Shown: piece after piece, positions 37,250 through 46,335 of the stretch
Layout: every line of letters starts with the position of its first letter
Numbering within the stretch: the first letter of the stretch is position 1
Program-made: the position numbers and the translations under genes
NCBI GenBank assembly: GCA_905215695.1
Contig: CAJMQN010000006.1
Location: 90,483-154,482, forward strand
DNA from: an uncultured bacterium
GTDB taxonomy: Bacteria > Bacillota > Clostridia > Christensenellales > HGM11417
DNA length: 64,000 nucleotides
Direction of reading: 5' to 3'
The notes under the pieces: model-generated
Database searches by the model: none
Told to the model about the DNA's origin: nothing
The model's input: the letters and a program-made list of their open reading frames with translations, nothing else

Positions 37250-40200
37250 ATGAGTATTTCAAAAAAAAGATGCTTGATTCTGCTGTGCGCACTGCTTGCG
37301 GCGATGATGACGGCGTTCTTTGTCGCCGCCTTCGGCTTTCGGGCGCGGGCGGCGGAGGTCACAGGTCGGCGGGAGATTGTCGGGTTCGACTCGGATAGTT
37401 TTGAGATTGTGAAAAACAGGGCGGACGGAGGAGAAACCGACCGCGTTCCGACGGACGGAATTTTCACTTTTAAGCAGGTACAGACAGAGAAGAGCACCGC
37501 GCTTGCTTTCCGGCAGAAACTTACCGGAGAATATTCGGTGGAGTTCTATCACGATGCCTGGCTCTCACAGCGCACACACCTGTTTTTGACGCTCGGGGCA
37601 AATTCGGATACATTGGGCGCATCCGGCGGGATTGGCTTTGAATTCAACAGCGTGGGAATCACCAACGTGCAGAGCGGCGTGTATGCCGTCAATGCGAGCC
37701 AAATTGGCTGGAACGATAAGGCATACGTGCGCTTTACCGTGAAGGCTGACGGAAATGTCGATATCTATTTTTCCAAAGCGCCGCTCACGGACGCGGACCA
37801 ACCGGTCGTAACGCAGCCCTTTGCAAATGCGGATTTTTCGCTGACCGACGGCTATGTTCTCTTCTCGAACGGGGAAGCGCACGAGGAGATGAAACAAAAT
37901 TACAACGTAGATGCCATGGATATCGGGCTGGACGACCTCAAAATCAAATGTGAGGCGCAGGAAATTGATTTCGCGGATGACTTTGACTTTTTGAATCCGC
38001 TGGACGCGGCGTGGAAGGTCAGCGGGGATACGTCGAAGGCGATTGTCGAATACGCGGACAGGACCGCGAGAACGAGCGCACGTGCCGAACAGACCAAGTT
38101 TCATACGGTTGACGATCAGAAATACGTATCTACGGAACCCGTCGTCGTCGATATTCCGCTTATGAAGAGCAAATTTGAAATTACCGACGAGGGCGTCGCC
38201 GACGGGGAGCAGGTTTTTGAGATGTCCTTTCGCGTGTCGCGTACTTTTGCGCGGGGCACACCTTGGGATTCGCTCTTCCATTGGGGGCTTGCTTTCGGTG
38301 TGGAAGGAGATACCATTCTTCCCGAGGACCCGAAGGTCGGATTTCAGTACAACAATTTCTATGTGGGGACACAGAATAACAATGTCTGCGTTTTTTTGAG
38401 CGACGGACATGAACTCTCTGTGACGGTTACCGGGTACAAGGGCGGTCGGCTTGTTGCGCGCTATAAATGCCCGTACTCGGAGTGCGCACAGGAAAACGGC
38501 GAGCATGTCATCGAAACGACGGCGGAAAATCCCGTCTCATTCAACGGGAAATTCGCCTTCGGGACCTTCAATGAGTCCAAGCCGGGCGCACTCTTTGACA
38601 TCTGGGATTTGAAATTCTCGGGAAACGTCAAGGAGAGCGCGGAAGTCAAATCGGTGGCAATCGATGAAACTGCGCTTGAAAACTTCTGCAAGGGAGATTC
38701 CGTTGGACTTTCTGCGGCAGTGGAGGTTACGCCGCGCTCCGCAGTCTATGCGGGCGTAGATTGGTCTATCCTCTCGGGTGCGGAATCCGTTGCGCTGGAT
38801 GGGAGTACGCTCCGCGCGCTGAACGCCGGTGAGGTTACTCTCAAGGCGGTTTCAAAGCTCGACGCGACGAAGTTCGACGAGGTGACCTTCCGCGTGCTCG
38901 ACCCGCAGGACGTCTTTGCCTTTGCGGCGGAAAAAAGTCTTGCGAGAATACAGTTGGGAGGCTCTCTGCCGCTGAATATTTCCTATACCACGATTCCCGA
39001 CGTCGGGTTTGGTACGGGGGTCGCTTACTCGCTGACCGAAGGCGCGGAGAGTGTCGCGGCAATCGAAGGGGAAACGCTCAACGCTGTAGGGACAGGACGT
39101 TTCGTTTTGCGCGCGACCGCGGAGAACGGACAGTACCGCGAGTACGCGGGCAGGGTCTATGACAAGACGTACGCTTACGATTTGAAGGGGGAAACCTTTG
39201 CCGGAGGAATCGACACGCAGGTTTGGGGAAAAGTTTTGCCCGGTGCGGGAGAGATTGTCAACCGGGAAAGCGGATTCTTCAACCGAAACGGTATCGTGTT
39301 TTTGCGCACGGCGTCAGCGAACGGGTTAGACCCCAAACTCGTGCTGAAAGGAATGCCCTTCGGAAGGGTGAACGGTTCGGATACGGTCTTTGACATTACA
39401 TTTACCGCGGCGGTCGGTCCCCGCAGTATGTCGCAGGAATTCGGCGTCGGTCTGCTCTTCGGAATGCCCGACGAGAGCGCGAACCTGACCACGCCCGGCG
39501 TCGGCGGTGTGCGGGTGACGACAACCGAGGTCGCCGTTTCGCTCGGGGGACAGCGGCTCACGCCCACCTATGTGACGACGGGGGACGAGTACTCCTACGG
39601 AAGAGAAACTTCCGCCGCGTTCACTTCAAACGCGCCCATTACGCTGCGGCTGGTAGGGAAGACGGACGGCAAACTCTATCTTTATCGCGGGCAGTCCTAT
39701 GAGGAAAAGGATAACGAACCCTTCTTTACCATCAATACCGATATCACAAAGCTGTACGCGACCTATGAGGGATTCGATTTCAGCGGATATACCGCGTTTT
39801 TCTCCTCGGGCGACGGCGCGGATTTTGCCGGAATCATTGAAAATGTATCTGTGAAAGGCACTGTCTTGTACGACGAGGCGGAAATCGTCAAGAGCATCCG
39901 CGTGGAGACCGAACTCGACGGGATTCGCTATGCGCCCGGTATTGCGGATATCGAGCTCGCCGCTACCGTCAACCTCGAGCCCAACATTCACGGAAAAGAG
40001 GGGTGGACGGTCTCTGTCACGGAGGGAGCAGATGTTGCCGAAATTGTCAACGGAAAATTCCTGCGGCTCAAGGGCAAGGGGGATGTGACACTTCGGTTTG
40101 TCTCCGAAACCAACCCTGCGGTGACAGCGGAAAAGAGTTTTACAGTGCTTGCGCCCGAGGGAAAAATAGACTTTGGCGCGGGCTGTCTCGGCGGACTTGT

Positions 40201-41755
40201 CGTCGGAGATACAATTTCACTCTCCGCGAAGTACGTAACGGAACCGCCTACGGACTGGGATTCCTCGGTCAGCTATACGCTGACGGCGGGAGACAATGTT
40301 GTCAGTCTCGCGGACGGCAAACTCACGGCGCTCAATCCCGGTTCTGCAATTCTGCGTATTACTTCGGTCTATGATAGCGAGGTGTTTGCGGAATTTGAAT
40401 TCGAGATTGCCGACCTCGAGCGATACAAATATCAGCTCACCGAAAAGTTTGACGAACTCACCGAGGAGACCTGGTACGTAAAACAGCACGAAACCGGTAC
40501 GGTGATTGCGGACGGTGGACTTGCTTTTGTGGGTGCACACAACGATGCGGACGGAGTGAATCCAAAGGCTGTATTGCAGATTCCTTTCTACCGCAATCCG
40601 CAGACCGGAATTGTGTTTGACGTCACCTTTACCGCACAGCCCGGTTCGAGACAGGACCTGCCCTTCGGGTTCATGTTCGCTATGCCGGGGATGGATTCCA
40701 ACGTGAGCGACGCGGGGGTCGGAAGCATCCGCTTTACAAAGACCTGGGCGCATGTCTATCGCGCCGGTGAGAAACTTACGCCGAATTACGTCACGCAGGC
40801 ACAGCCCAATACCAACGAATGGTACGGGAAGGACGACGGATTTGCGTTTATGTCCGACAATCCCATGACCGTGCGTTTGGTCGGCAGAAACAACGGAACC
40901 CTCGAACTCTATCTCGATATGCATTACGGCGACTACGGTGTCAGCCTCGACAAACTCTTTGCGACTTACGACGGGTTTGACTTTGAGGGTTATGTCGGAT
41001 TCTTTGCGGACGCGGCGCTCGATTTCGGTTCCTATACCGCGGCAATCCGCAATCTCTATCTCGAGGGGACTTATCTCTACGACCCTGCGGACGTGGAGGT
41101 CAGGGGGATTTCGCTGGACGAGAGCAATCTTGTGGATTTGTTCTATATGCCTGCTCCCCTCGAACTCGGAATCAAGGTTCGCGCGGTGCCGAATCTCGAA
41201 CTCTTCACGGGGTATTCTGTCGAGGTCGTCAGCGGTCCCGCGACGGTTTCGGGCAATCTGCTCACGCTTACCGGCGCGGGGGAAGTCAAACTCAAGATTG
41301 TTTCGGCGTTTGACAAGAGCGTTTTTATCGAGAAGACGTTGACTGTCAGCGAACTCAACATTGAAAAGATTACCATTGATACATCCGTGTTTGAGAACGT
41401 CACCACGGATTCGCAGCCCATACCGCTCTCCGCGACGGTTCAGGCGAATACCTATTTGCCGCGATACCTGACGGTTACCTTCTCGGTGGTCTCCGGAAAT
41501 GCCGAGATTGCGGGCGGACAGCTCCGCATCACAGGACCCGGTACGGTCGTCATTCAAGCGGTTTCGGACGCGAAGCCGGACAAATTTACAACCTTTGAAT
41601 TCGTCGTAAAGGACAATGATGCGCAGTACGACACAAACGGCGCGTTTGACGAAAACGGGGAAGAGAAGGGCGGCTGTAAGAGTCCGTCCTACGAACTCAT
41701 CGGCTGTCTGTCACTGCTCCTTGCCGGTGCGGCGGCATTCAGGAAGATTTCATAA
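37250..41755 (+). CDS. Large surface protein with Ig-like (BIG2) and LamG-like domains
   Basis: 1501 residues. Signal peptide of about 35 residues. LamG-like domains near 40-220, 245-465, 640-875 and 1060-1290 (for example LKGETFAGGIDTQVWGKVLP). Bacterial Ig-like repeats lie between them, opening with patterns such as VKSVAIDETALENF and VRGISLDESNLVDL. Tail: Lys-Gly-Gly-Cys stretch, hydrophobic helix, RKIS. Counterpart of the anchored proteins at 17858 and 22569. Probably binds glycan at the cell surface next to the importer. Confidence 0.8.
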   Translation: MSISKKRCLILLCALLAAMMTAFFVAAFGFRARAAEVTGRREIVGFDSDSFEIVKNRADGGETDRVPTDGIFTFKQVQTEKSTALAFRQKLTGEYSVEFYHDAWLSQRTHLFLTLGANSDTLGASGGIGFEFNSVGITNVQSGVYAVNASQIGWNDKAYVRFTVKADGNVDIYFSKAPLTDADQPVVTQPFANADFSLTDGYVLFSNGEAHEEMKQNYNVDAMDIGLDDLKIKCEAQEIDFADDFDFLNPLDAAWKVSGDTSKAIVEYADRTARTSARAEQTKFHTVDDQKYVSTEPVVVDIPLMKSKFEITDEGVADGEQVFEMSFRVSRTFARGTPWDSLFHWGLAFGVEGDTILPEDPKVGFQYNNFYVGTQNNNVCVFLSDGHELSVTVTGYKGGRLVARYKCPYSECAQENGEHVIETTAENPVSFNGKFAFGTFNESKPGALFDIWDLKFSGNVKESAEVKSVAIDETALENFCKGDSVGLSAAVEVTPRSAVYAGVDWSILSGAESVALDGSTLRALNAGEVTLKAVSKLDATKFDEVTFRVLDPQDVFAFAAEKSLARIQLGGSLPLNISYTTIPDVGFGTGVAYSLTEGAESVAAIEGETLNAVGTGRFVLRATAENGQYREYAGRVYDKTYAYDLKGETFAGGIDTQVWGKVLPGAGEIVNRESGFFNRNGIVFLRTASANGLDPKLVLKGMPFGRVNGSDTVFDITFTAAVGPRSMSQEFGVGLLFGMPDESANLTTPGVGGVRVTTTEVAVSLGGQRLTPTYVTTGDEYSYGRETSAAFTSNAPITLRLVGKTDGKLYLYRGQSYEEKDNEPFFTINTDITKLYATYEGFDFSGYTAFFSSGDGADFAGIIENVSVKGTVLYDEAEIVKSIRVETELDGIRYAPGIADIELAATVNLEPNIHGKEGWTVSVTEGADVAEIVNGKFLRLKGKGDVTLRFVSETNPAVTAEKSFTVLAPEGKIDFGAGCLGGLVVGDTISLSAKYVTEPPTDWDSSVSYTLTAGDNVVSLADGKLTALNPGSAILRITSVYDSEVFAEFEFEIADLERYKYQLTEKFDELTEETWYVKQHETGTVIADGGLAFVGAHNDADGVNPKAVLQIPFYRNPQTGIVFDVTFTAQPGSRQDLPFGFMFAMPGMDSNVSDAGVGSIRFTKTWAHVYRAGEKLTPNYVTQAQPNTNEWYGKDDGFAFMSDNPMTVRLVGRNNGTLELYLDMHYGDYGVSLDKLFATYDGFDFEGYVGFFADAALDFGSYTAAIRNLYLEGTYLYDPADVEVRGISLDESNLVDLFYMPAPLELGIKVRAVPNLELFTGYSVEVVSGPATVSGNLLTLTGAGEVKLKIVSAFDKSVFIEKTLTVSELNIEKITIDTSVFENVTTDSQPIPLSATVQANTYLPRYLTVTFSVVSGNAEIAGGQLRITGPGTVVIQAVSDAKPDKFTTFEFVVKDNDAQYDTNGAFDENGEEKGGCKSPSYELIGCLSLLLAGAAAFRKIS

Positions 41756-41761
41756 CCAAAA

Positions 41762-41791
41762 AGAAAAGGGTCGGGAAAATTCCCGACCCTG
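41762..41791 (-). terminator. Terminator between surface protein and AraC gene
   Basis: AGGGTCGGGAA / TTCCCGACCCT stem. The T-rich tail (TTTTCTTTTT) lies on the minus strand, so it serves the AraC gene best. Confidence 0.8.
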
Positions 41792-41793
41792 TC

Positions 41794-42735
41794 TTAACTG
41801 CGGTAGAACGGAAACGCACCCTCGCGCGGTTTGGCGGATTGGGGCGAGGGCGGCGACTGCGAGGGGATTCGCTCCGCGAGACGGGAACGGAACTGGACGG
41901 GCGTGGTGCCTGTATATTTCTTGAAGAGCGTATTGAAATATTTGGCGTCGGTCAGTCCGATGAGCTTTGAAATCTTTGCCGCGGAGAGGTTGGTCTCTCC
42001 GAGCAGACGTTTTGCCTCCGCAATCTTCAGGCGGTTGAAACAGGTGAAGAGGCTTTCTCCCGTCTGTTCTTTGAAGGTCTTGCAGAGGAAGGATTTGGAG
42101 TAGTTGACCTTGCGGCAGATTTCGTCAAGCGTGAGGCGTTCGGAGATGTGTTCCGAAAAGTAGTCCGTCACGATTTTGACGAGATTGGCGTAAAAATCCT
42201 CGTCGTCGAGGAAGATGACCTCCGCGTTTTCGTGCGAGGATACGCCCCGCAGGAGAGAGATGAGCAAATACTCGAGATGCAGGAGAATGACCTGCTGTCC
42301 GCCGAGGTTCGGGTGCTCGACAACGTCCAACAGCTCGCGATCGTTCATGCGGAAAGTCTTTTGGGTCTCCTCGATAATTTTAGAGACGATTTCCCGCTGT
42401 TCGGAGGAGAGGGGGAAGACATTTCCGCCGAGAATCTTGAGCGCGGGAGAGAGACATTCAAAGCATACGACAAATGCGCGGTTTTGGTTGCCCGCATCCG
42501 AGAAATAGCGATGCTTTGCGCCGGGCGGCACGAAGGCGAGAGACCCTTCGGCAAGCGCAAATTCGCGGTCGCCGATTTGGCAGAACAGGTGACCCCGCTC
42601 CGCGTAACACATTTCCCAAAAGGCGTGACTCTCTACGTAGTCCGCATACTTCCCGAGAAAGTCCAAATATTCGAGAGCCATCAGCTCTTTGACGTCCACC
42701 AAATTGACAATTCGATGCCGAAGATAGGTTTTCAT
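41794..42735 (-). CDS. AraC-family regulator, first of a second paralogue pair
   Basis: 313 residues. Cupin N terminus (FVPPGAKHRY), AraC DNA-binding domain near 195-290 (LDEICRKVNYSKSFLCKTFK, AAKISKLIGLTDAKYFNTLF), then a Pro/Ser-rich tail of about 25 residues. Clearly related to the regulator at 54965-55834 (shared FWE, NLGGQQ/NLGGEQ, NYSKS). Divergent from the phosphotriesterase-like/M24/ASRT operon, as its relative is from the MlrC-like gene. Inferred regulator of these hydrolase genes. Confidence 0.9.
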   Translation of the reverse strand: MKTYLRHRIVNLVDVKELMALEYLDFLGKYADYVESHAFWEMCYAERGHLFCQIGDREFALAEGSLAFVPPGAKHRYFSDAGNQNRAFVVCFECLSPALKILGGNVFPLSSEQREIVSKIIEETQKTFRMNDRELLDVVEHPNLGGQQVILLHLEYLLISLLRGVSSHENAEVIFLDDEDFYANLVKIVTDYFSEHISERLTLDEICRKVNYSKSFLCKTFKEQTGESLFTCFNRLKIAEAKRLLGETNLSAAKISKLIGLTDAKYFNTLFKKYTGTTPVQFRSRLAERIPSQSPPSPQSAKPREGAFPFYRS

Positions 42736-42830
42736 GCTTTCATTATATCACAATATTTTTCCGATAGAAACAAAATTATATAAAAATATTGCAGAAGGAA
42801 TATTGTGGAATATGAAAGCAATTTAGTGGG

Positions 42831-42859
42831 TTTACAGAGGGTGGGAGCTATGCTACAAT
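42831..42859 (+). promoter_or_regulatory. Promoter of the PTE-M24-ASRT operon
   Basis: TTTACA (42831-42836), 17-bp spacer, TACAAT (42854-42859), 25 bp before the start codon. Upstream, repeated AATATT-type blocks (CACAATATTTTTCC, GGAATATTGTGG) at 42749-42818 are candidate AraC sites. Confidence 0.7.
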
Positions 42860-42884
42860 GGTGCGGAAAGGAGAGAAAATCGAA

Positions 42885-43922
42885 ATGATAACGACTGTCT
42901 GCGGCGAAATTCCGAAAGAGGCGCTTGGAAACGTGCTTCCGCACGAGCATTTGCTCATTGACCTGAAAGTTTTTACAAAGAAACCTGCGGGCGACCCGGG
43001 CGTATTTTATCAAAAACTTTCGCTTGACAATCTCCGGTTTGTGAGAAAGGACCCTTATTCCATTCTCGACAACGCGGTCATGGATGAGGAGGAAGTTGCC
43101 CGACACGAGGTCGAACTCTTTGGGCGCGCGGGAGGAAATACGATTGTGGACGCGACGCTTGATTCGATCGGAAGAGACCCGCTCGCGCTCAAACGAATCA
43201 GTGAGTCAACGGGCGTACATATCGTCATGGGGTGCGGTTTCTACGTTGCCGCCGCGCATCCGAAGGGACTAGCCGAACGCTCGGAGAAAGAGCTTGCGGC
43301 GGAGATGGTTCGGGACATTCGGGAGGGTGTGCGCGGAACGGGAGTCCGTGCGGGCGTGATAGGGGAAATCGGGACGAGCGCGGTCGTGACGCCCGAGGAA
43401 TGGAAGTGCGTTGCCGCCGCGGGACTGGCGCATCTCGAGACCGGGAAGGCGATTCATGTCCATACAAGTCTCTATGAGACAAACGGCATTACGATTGCCG
43501 AAAAACTTCTCGCGATGGGCGTTGCGCCTTCAAAAATTGCGATTGACCACATTGACGTCGATATCCGGGAGGATTATATCGAGAGGTTGCTCGACTTCGG
43601 GGTGTTTGTGGAATTCGATAATTTCGGTAAGGAGTTCTATATCAGCAAGCGTGAAGGGGAAACCCTCAACGGGCGGTTTGCCTATGACCTTGAGCGCGCG
43701 GAGACCGTCGCGCGGCTGGTCGGAAAGGGATATGCCGGGCAGATTTTGCTGACCAACGATATCTGTATCAAAAATATGCTCTGCACCTACGGCGGATTCG
43801 GATACGCGCATATACTCGAAAATATCCGACCCATGCTCCGAGACTGCGGTGTGAGGGAAGAGGATATTTCGCGCATGATTTCGGACAATGCCGCAATATT
43901 TTTGGACGATAAGAATAGATAA
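42885..43922 (+). CDS. Phosphotriesterase-homology protein (PTE/PHP family metallohydrolase)
   Basis: 345 residues from ATG at 42885, 8 nt after AAGGAGA. Metal ligands in order: LPHEH (His20, His22), IGEIGTS with Glu161 as the bridging ligand (the PHP type; true phosphotriesterases have Lys), IHVHTS, IDHIDV and TNDI. Members hydrolyse lactones, carboxyl esters or phosphoesters; the native substrate is often unknown. First gene of an operon with an M24-fold protein and an ASRT protein, which suggests a small cyclic or esterified molecule as substrate. Confidence 0.88.
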   Translation: MITTVCGEIPKEALGNVLPHEHLLIDLKVFTKKPAGDPGVFYQKLSLDNLRFVRKDPYSILDNAVMDEEEVARHEVELFGRAGGNTIVDATLDSIGRDPLALKRISESTGVHIVMGCGFYVAAAHPKGLAERSEKELAAEMVRDIREGVRGTGVRAGVIGEIGTSAVVTPEEWKCVAAAGLAHLETGKAIHVHTSLYETNGITIAEKLLAMGVAPSKIAIDHIDVDIREDYIERLLDFGVFVEFDNFGKEFYISKREGETLNGRFAYDLERAETVARLVGKGYAGQILLTNDICIKNMLCTYGGFGYAHILENIRPMLRDCGVREEDISRMISDNAAIFLDDKNR

Positions 43923-43946
43923 AAAGTTTTGAAAGGAGTGAATCTT

Positions 43947-45155
43947 ATGAACGAAGTTTTTGACGCAAACAATCCCGTTATCCCGGGTGAGGAGTTTTCC
44001 CGCAGAATCGCGGCGGTGCGCGGGCGCATGGCAGCGAACGGAATTGACCTTGTGATGGCATTCTCCAATCTTTTGGACCCTTCGGCGGTGCGCTATCTCT
44101 GCGATTTCGCCGCGGTCAACGAGAGTGCAGCGCTTATTATACCCCTCGAGGGCGAAGTGACAGTCTGTTCTGGGCAGGCGTCCTACGATTACGCGCTGGT
44201 CAAGAACCGGCTCGCGGACAGCGTTATCAAAGTGTTTCCCGAAATCGGCGAGGTGTCCGGGTTTGAATACGATTTCGGCGGACAGCTGGATTTTGCCGCC
44301 TACTTTGATGAGCTGAAACAAAAATATTCGGTGAAACGGATTGGAATCATCGGACGTTTGACCTTCCCTGCGATTATCTGGAATAAGCTTGCCAAAGTCT
44401 TTGACGGGGCGGAATTTGTCGATTTTGACGACGAGCTGTACGCGATTCGGTTAAAGAAGTCCGATGCGGAGATCGCCTGCATGAGAAAGTGCTCGGCGCT
44501 TGTGAGCGGCGTCTTTCAAAAGTCCGTTCCCGAGATTCGCACAGGGATGACCGAACGGGAGATTCAGGGCATTCTCGAGGGCGAAATTCTGCGCGCGGGG
44601 GCGGAGAGCTACGTGCAGGCTTTTGCGCCCATGGTGGCGACCGGACCGAAAAATTCTTATATCAGTATGTGCCGCAACACCATGCGTAAGGTTCAGGAAT
44701 CGGAGATTCTCAACCTTGCCGCAGGCGTCTGCTACGAGGGATATAACGGGATTATCTGCACGCCCTACGTGCTTGGGAAGATTCCGCAGAAGATAAAAGA
44801 TGCGGTCATGTGCGCCTACGACGCGCTGAACGTGGCGGCGTCCAAGATGAAACCCGGCGTGCCTGCGGCGGAGGTTCTGACCGCTTACACCGATTATCTG
44901 ACCAAGCGGGGTTATATAGAGTTCTGTCCCTACGGAAGTCTGCACAGCACGGGACTGCTCGAGTGCGAGGCGCCTTCCTTCTCGCTGACCAACGGGCGTA
45001 TCATCGAAGAGAACATGACCATGTGTATCGACGCCTATTTCAAGGGTATGGAGTGGGGTTCCTTCCGGGTAGAGGACTGCTACGTCGTCACAGCAAAGGG
45101 CGCGGAGCGCATGACCACGTATAACGACGAGGCGATTCCGAAGATTTTCGATTAG
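43947..45155 (+). CDS. Creatinase-like M24-fold protein lacking metal ligands (copy 1)
   Basis: 402 residues from ATG at 43947 after AAAGGAG. N-terminal creatinase_N domain (about 1-160) and C-terminal pita-bread domain. The five dinuclear metal positions of M24 peptidases read Asn256, Ile269, His333 (SLHSTGLLE), Asp362 (MCIDAYF), Glu376 (FRVEDCY) instead of Asp, Asp, His, Glu, Glu. Loss of both Asp argues against aminopeptidase activity and fits creatinase, the metal-free member that hydrolyses a C-N bond. Followed after 9 bp by an ASRT-family gene, as in two other loci here. Substrate unknown. Confidence 0.85.
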   Translation: MNEVFDANNPVIPGEEFSRRIAAVRGRMAANGIDLVMAFSNLLDPSAVRYLCDFAAVNESAALIIPLEGEVTVCSGQASYDYALVKNRLADSVIKVFPEIGEVSGFEYDFGGQLDFAAYFDELKQKYSVKRIGIIGRLTFPAIIWNKLAKVFDGAEFVDFDDELYAIRLKKSDAEIACMRKCSALVSGVFQKSVPEIRTGMTEREIQGILEGEILRAGAESYVQAFAPMVATGPKNSYISMCRNTMRKVQESEILNLAAGVCYEGYNGIICTPYVLGKIPQKIKDAVMCAYDALNVAASKMKPGVPAAEVLTAYTDYLTKRGYIEFCPYGSLHSTGLLECEAPSFSLTNGRIIEENMTMCIDAYFKGMEWGSFRVEDCYVVTAKGAERMTTYNDEAIPKIFD

Positions 45156-45164
45156 GAGAGAAAA

Positions 45165-45539
45165 ATGGGGAACGGCAAAAAAAATTGGTATGTGGTGGAC
45201 GGGTGGATTCCTACCCGCGAGGCGCGGGCGGAGAGCGGCTATGAAGGGCACGAATGTCTCATGATTCTCAACTGCAACGACAAATCCTCGAAGGTGTTTC
45301 TCGATATCTATTTCGAGGACAGAGATCCCATTGAGGGTTTGGAATTCGATGTGCCCGCGAAGAGAGTCAAGTCCATCCGCATGGATAAGCCCGAACAACT
45401 GAACGGAGTGGAACTTGGCAGGCTCTATCAGTATTCTCTGCGCGTGCGGAGCGAGTCGGAGGTCGTCGTGCAGTTCGGGAGAATGGACGTGACGCAGCCC
45501 AACTGTTCTTATATTGGGCTTATGGGCTATTCCGAATAG
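45165..45539 (+). CDS. ASRT-family small protein (copy 1)
   Basis: 124 residues, all-beta, no signal peptide. Matches the Anabaena sensory rhodopsin transducer family: opening GKKNW, then a Pro, EGHE, LNCND, PAKRVKSIRMDKPE, and a closing QFGRMDVTQPN ... GYSE. The family forms small beta-sandwich oligomers and has been proposed to bind small molecules such as sugars. No rhodopsin gene is in the window, so a light role is unlikely. Sits directly after an M24-fold gene, as do its two paralogues, suggesting that the two proteins work on the same ligand. Confidence 0.87.
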   Translation: MGNGKKNWYVVDGWIPTREARAESGYEGHECLMILNCNDKSSKVFLDIYFEDRDPIEGLEFDVPAKRVKSIRMDKPEQLNGVELGRLYQYSLRVRSESEVVVQFGRMDVTQPNCSYIGLMGYSE

Positions 45540-45549
45540 GAGAAAAGAG

Positions 45550-46320
45550 ATGAAGCTGAAAGAAAAGCTTTGGAACTGGGGGCATCTCGAGGGCTCGCAC
45601 AACGAGTGCGCGAAGTTGGATTGCGATATGACCCCCGAGGCGTTTGCCGAAGAGTACGGGATTCCGAATGCGTTTATCGTCTCCTACGGAGGTAATATTC
45701 AACCGCCCTTCGACGGATTTGTGGAGAGGTTTTCGGGGCTTCGTGAAATCAAGTGGTCGGTGCTCGGGGACAGCAGTACGCCCCTGCCTGCGCATGAGCT
45801 CGGCAACACCGAGGATATTCTTGCGGTTGCGGCGGGTTCCAATATTACGGGCGGGATTGTAGATGATTTTTTTGCGCCCGAACGATTGGAAAAGTTCCCG
45901 CCTGCGGTACTGAAAAAGATTCGGGAGCGGCTCAACGCCAAAGGATTGGATTTCTGGGCGGTGCTCTACGAGCATCAGCTCGGAATGGATATTTCCGAAT
46001 ATCTCGACTGTTTTGACGGCGTGACATTCTGGATCTGGAATCGGGAATCTCTGCCGGAGATGGATGCGCTCGTAAAGCGTTTCGGGGCGCTTGTCTCGGG
46101 AAAAAAGAAGATGCTCGGCATCTATCTCTGGGACTATCCCGGTGTGAGACCCATGGATACCGCGCTCTTTCAAAGGCAGATTGAAACGTATTTTGGCAGG
46201 CTTCGCGAAAAAAGCGTTGACGGCGTCATCTTCTGTTCGGGCGCAATCGGGGACGCGAAACTCGAGACGAACCGCATTCTCAAGGAAGCTGTGAAGAAGT
46301 ACGGAGAACTCGAGGTTTAA
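45550..46320 (+). CDS. Putative TIM-barrel protein, function unknown
   Basis: 256 residues from ATG at 45550 behind TAGGAGA. Alternating strands and helices suggest a TIM barrel: AFIVSYGGN, TGGIVDDFF, FWAVLYEHQL, DGVTFWIWN, LGIYLWDYP and DGVIFCSG. This resembles GH-A-like or DUF4434-like barrels, but I cannot name a family. Tightly spaced between the ASRT gene and a larger enzyme-like gene, so it belongs to the same operon. Confidence 0.6.
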   Translation: MKLKEKLWNWGHLEGSHNECAKLDCDMTPEAFAEEYGIPNAFIVSYGGNIQPPFDGFVERFSGLREIKWSVLGDSSTPLPAHELGNTEDILAVAAGSNITGGIVDDFFAPERLEKFPPAVLKKIRERLNAKGLDFWAVLYEHQLGMDISEYLDCFDGVTFWIWNRESLPEMDALVKRFGALVSGKKKMLGIYLWDYPGVRPMDTALFQRQIETYFGRLREKSVDGVIFCSGAIGDAKLETNRILKEAVKKYGELEV

Positions 46321-46335
46321 AACGGAGAGGGGAAA

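Noticed and set aside
43947..45155. Annotation of the M24-fold genes as Xaa-Pro aminopeptidases
   Set aside because: Both metal-binding Asp residues are replaced in all three, so peptidase activity by the known mechanism is unlikely.
43947..45539. Light-sensing role for the ASRT proteins
   Set aside because: No microbial rhodopsin or retinal-synthesis gene is in the window, and all three copies pair with hydrolases instead.
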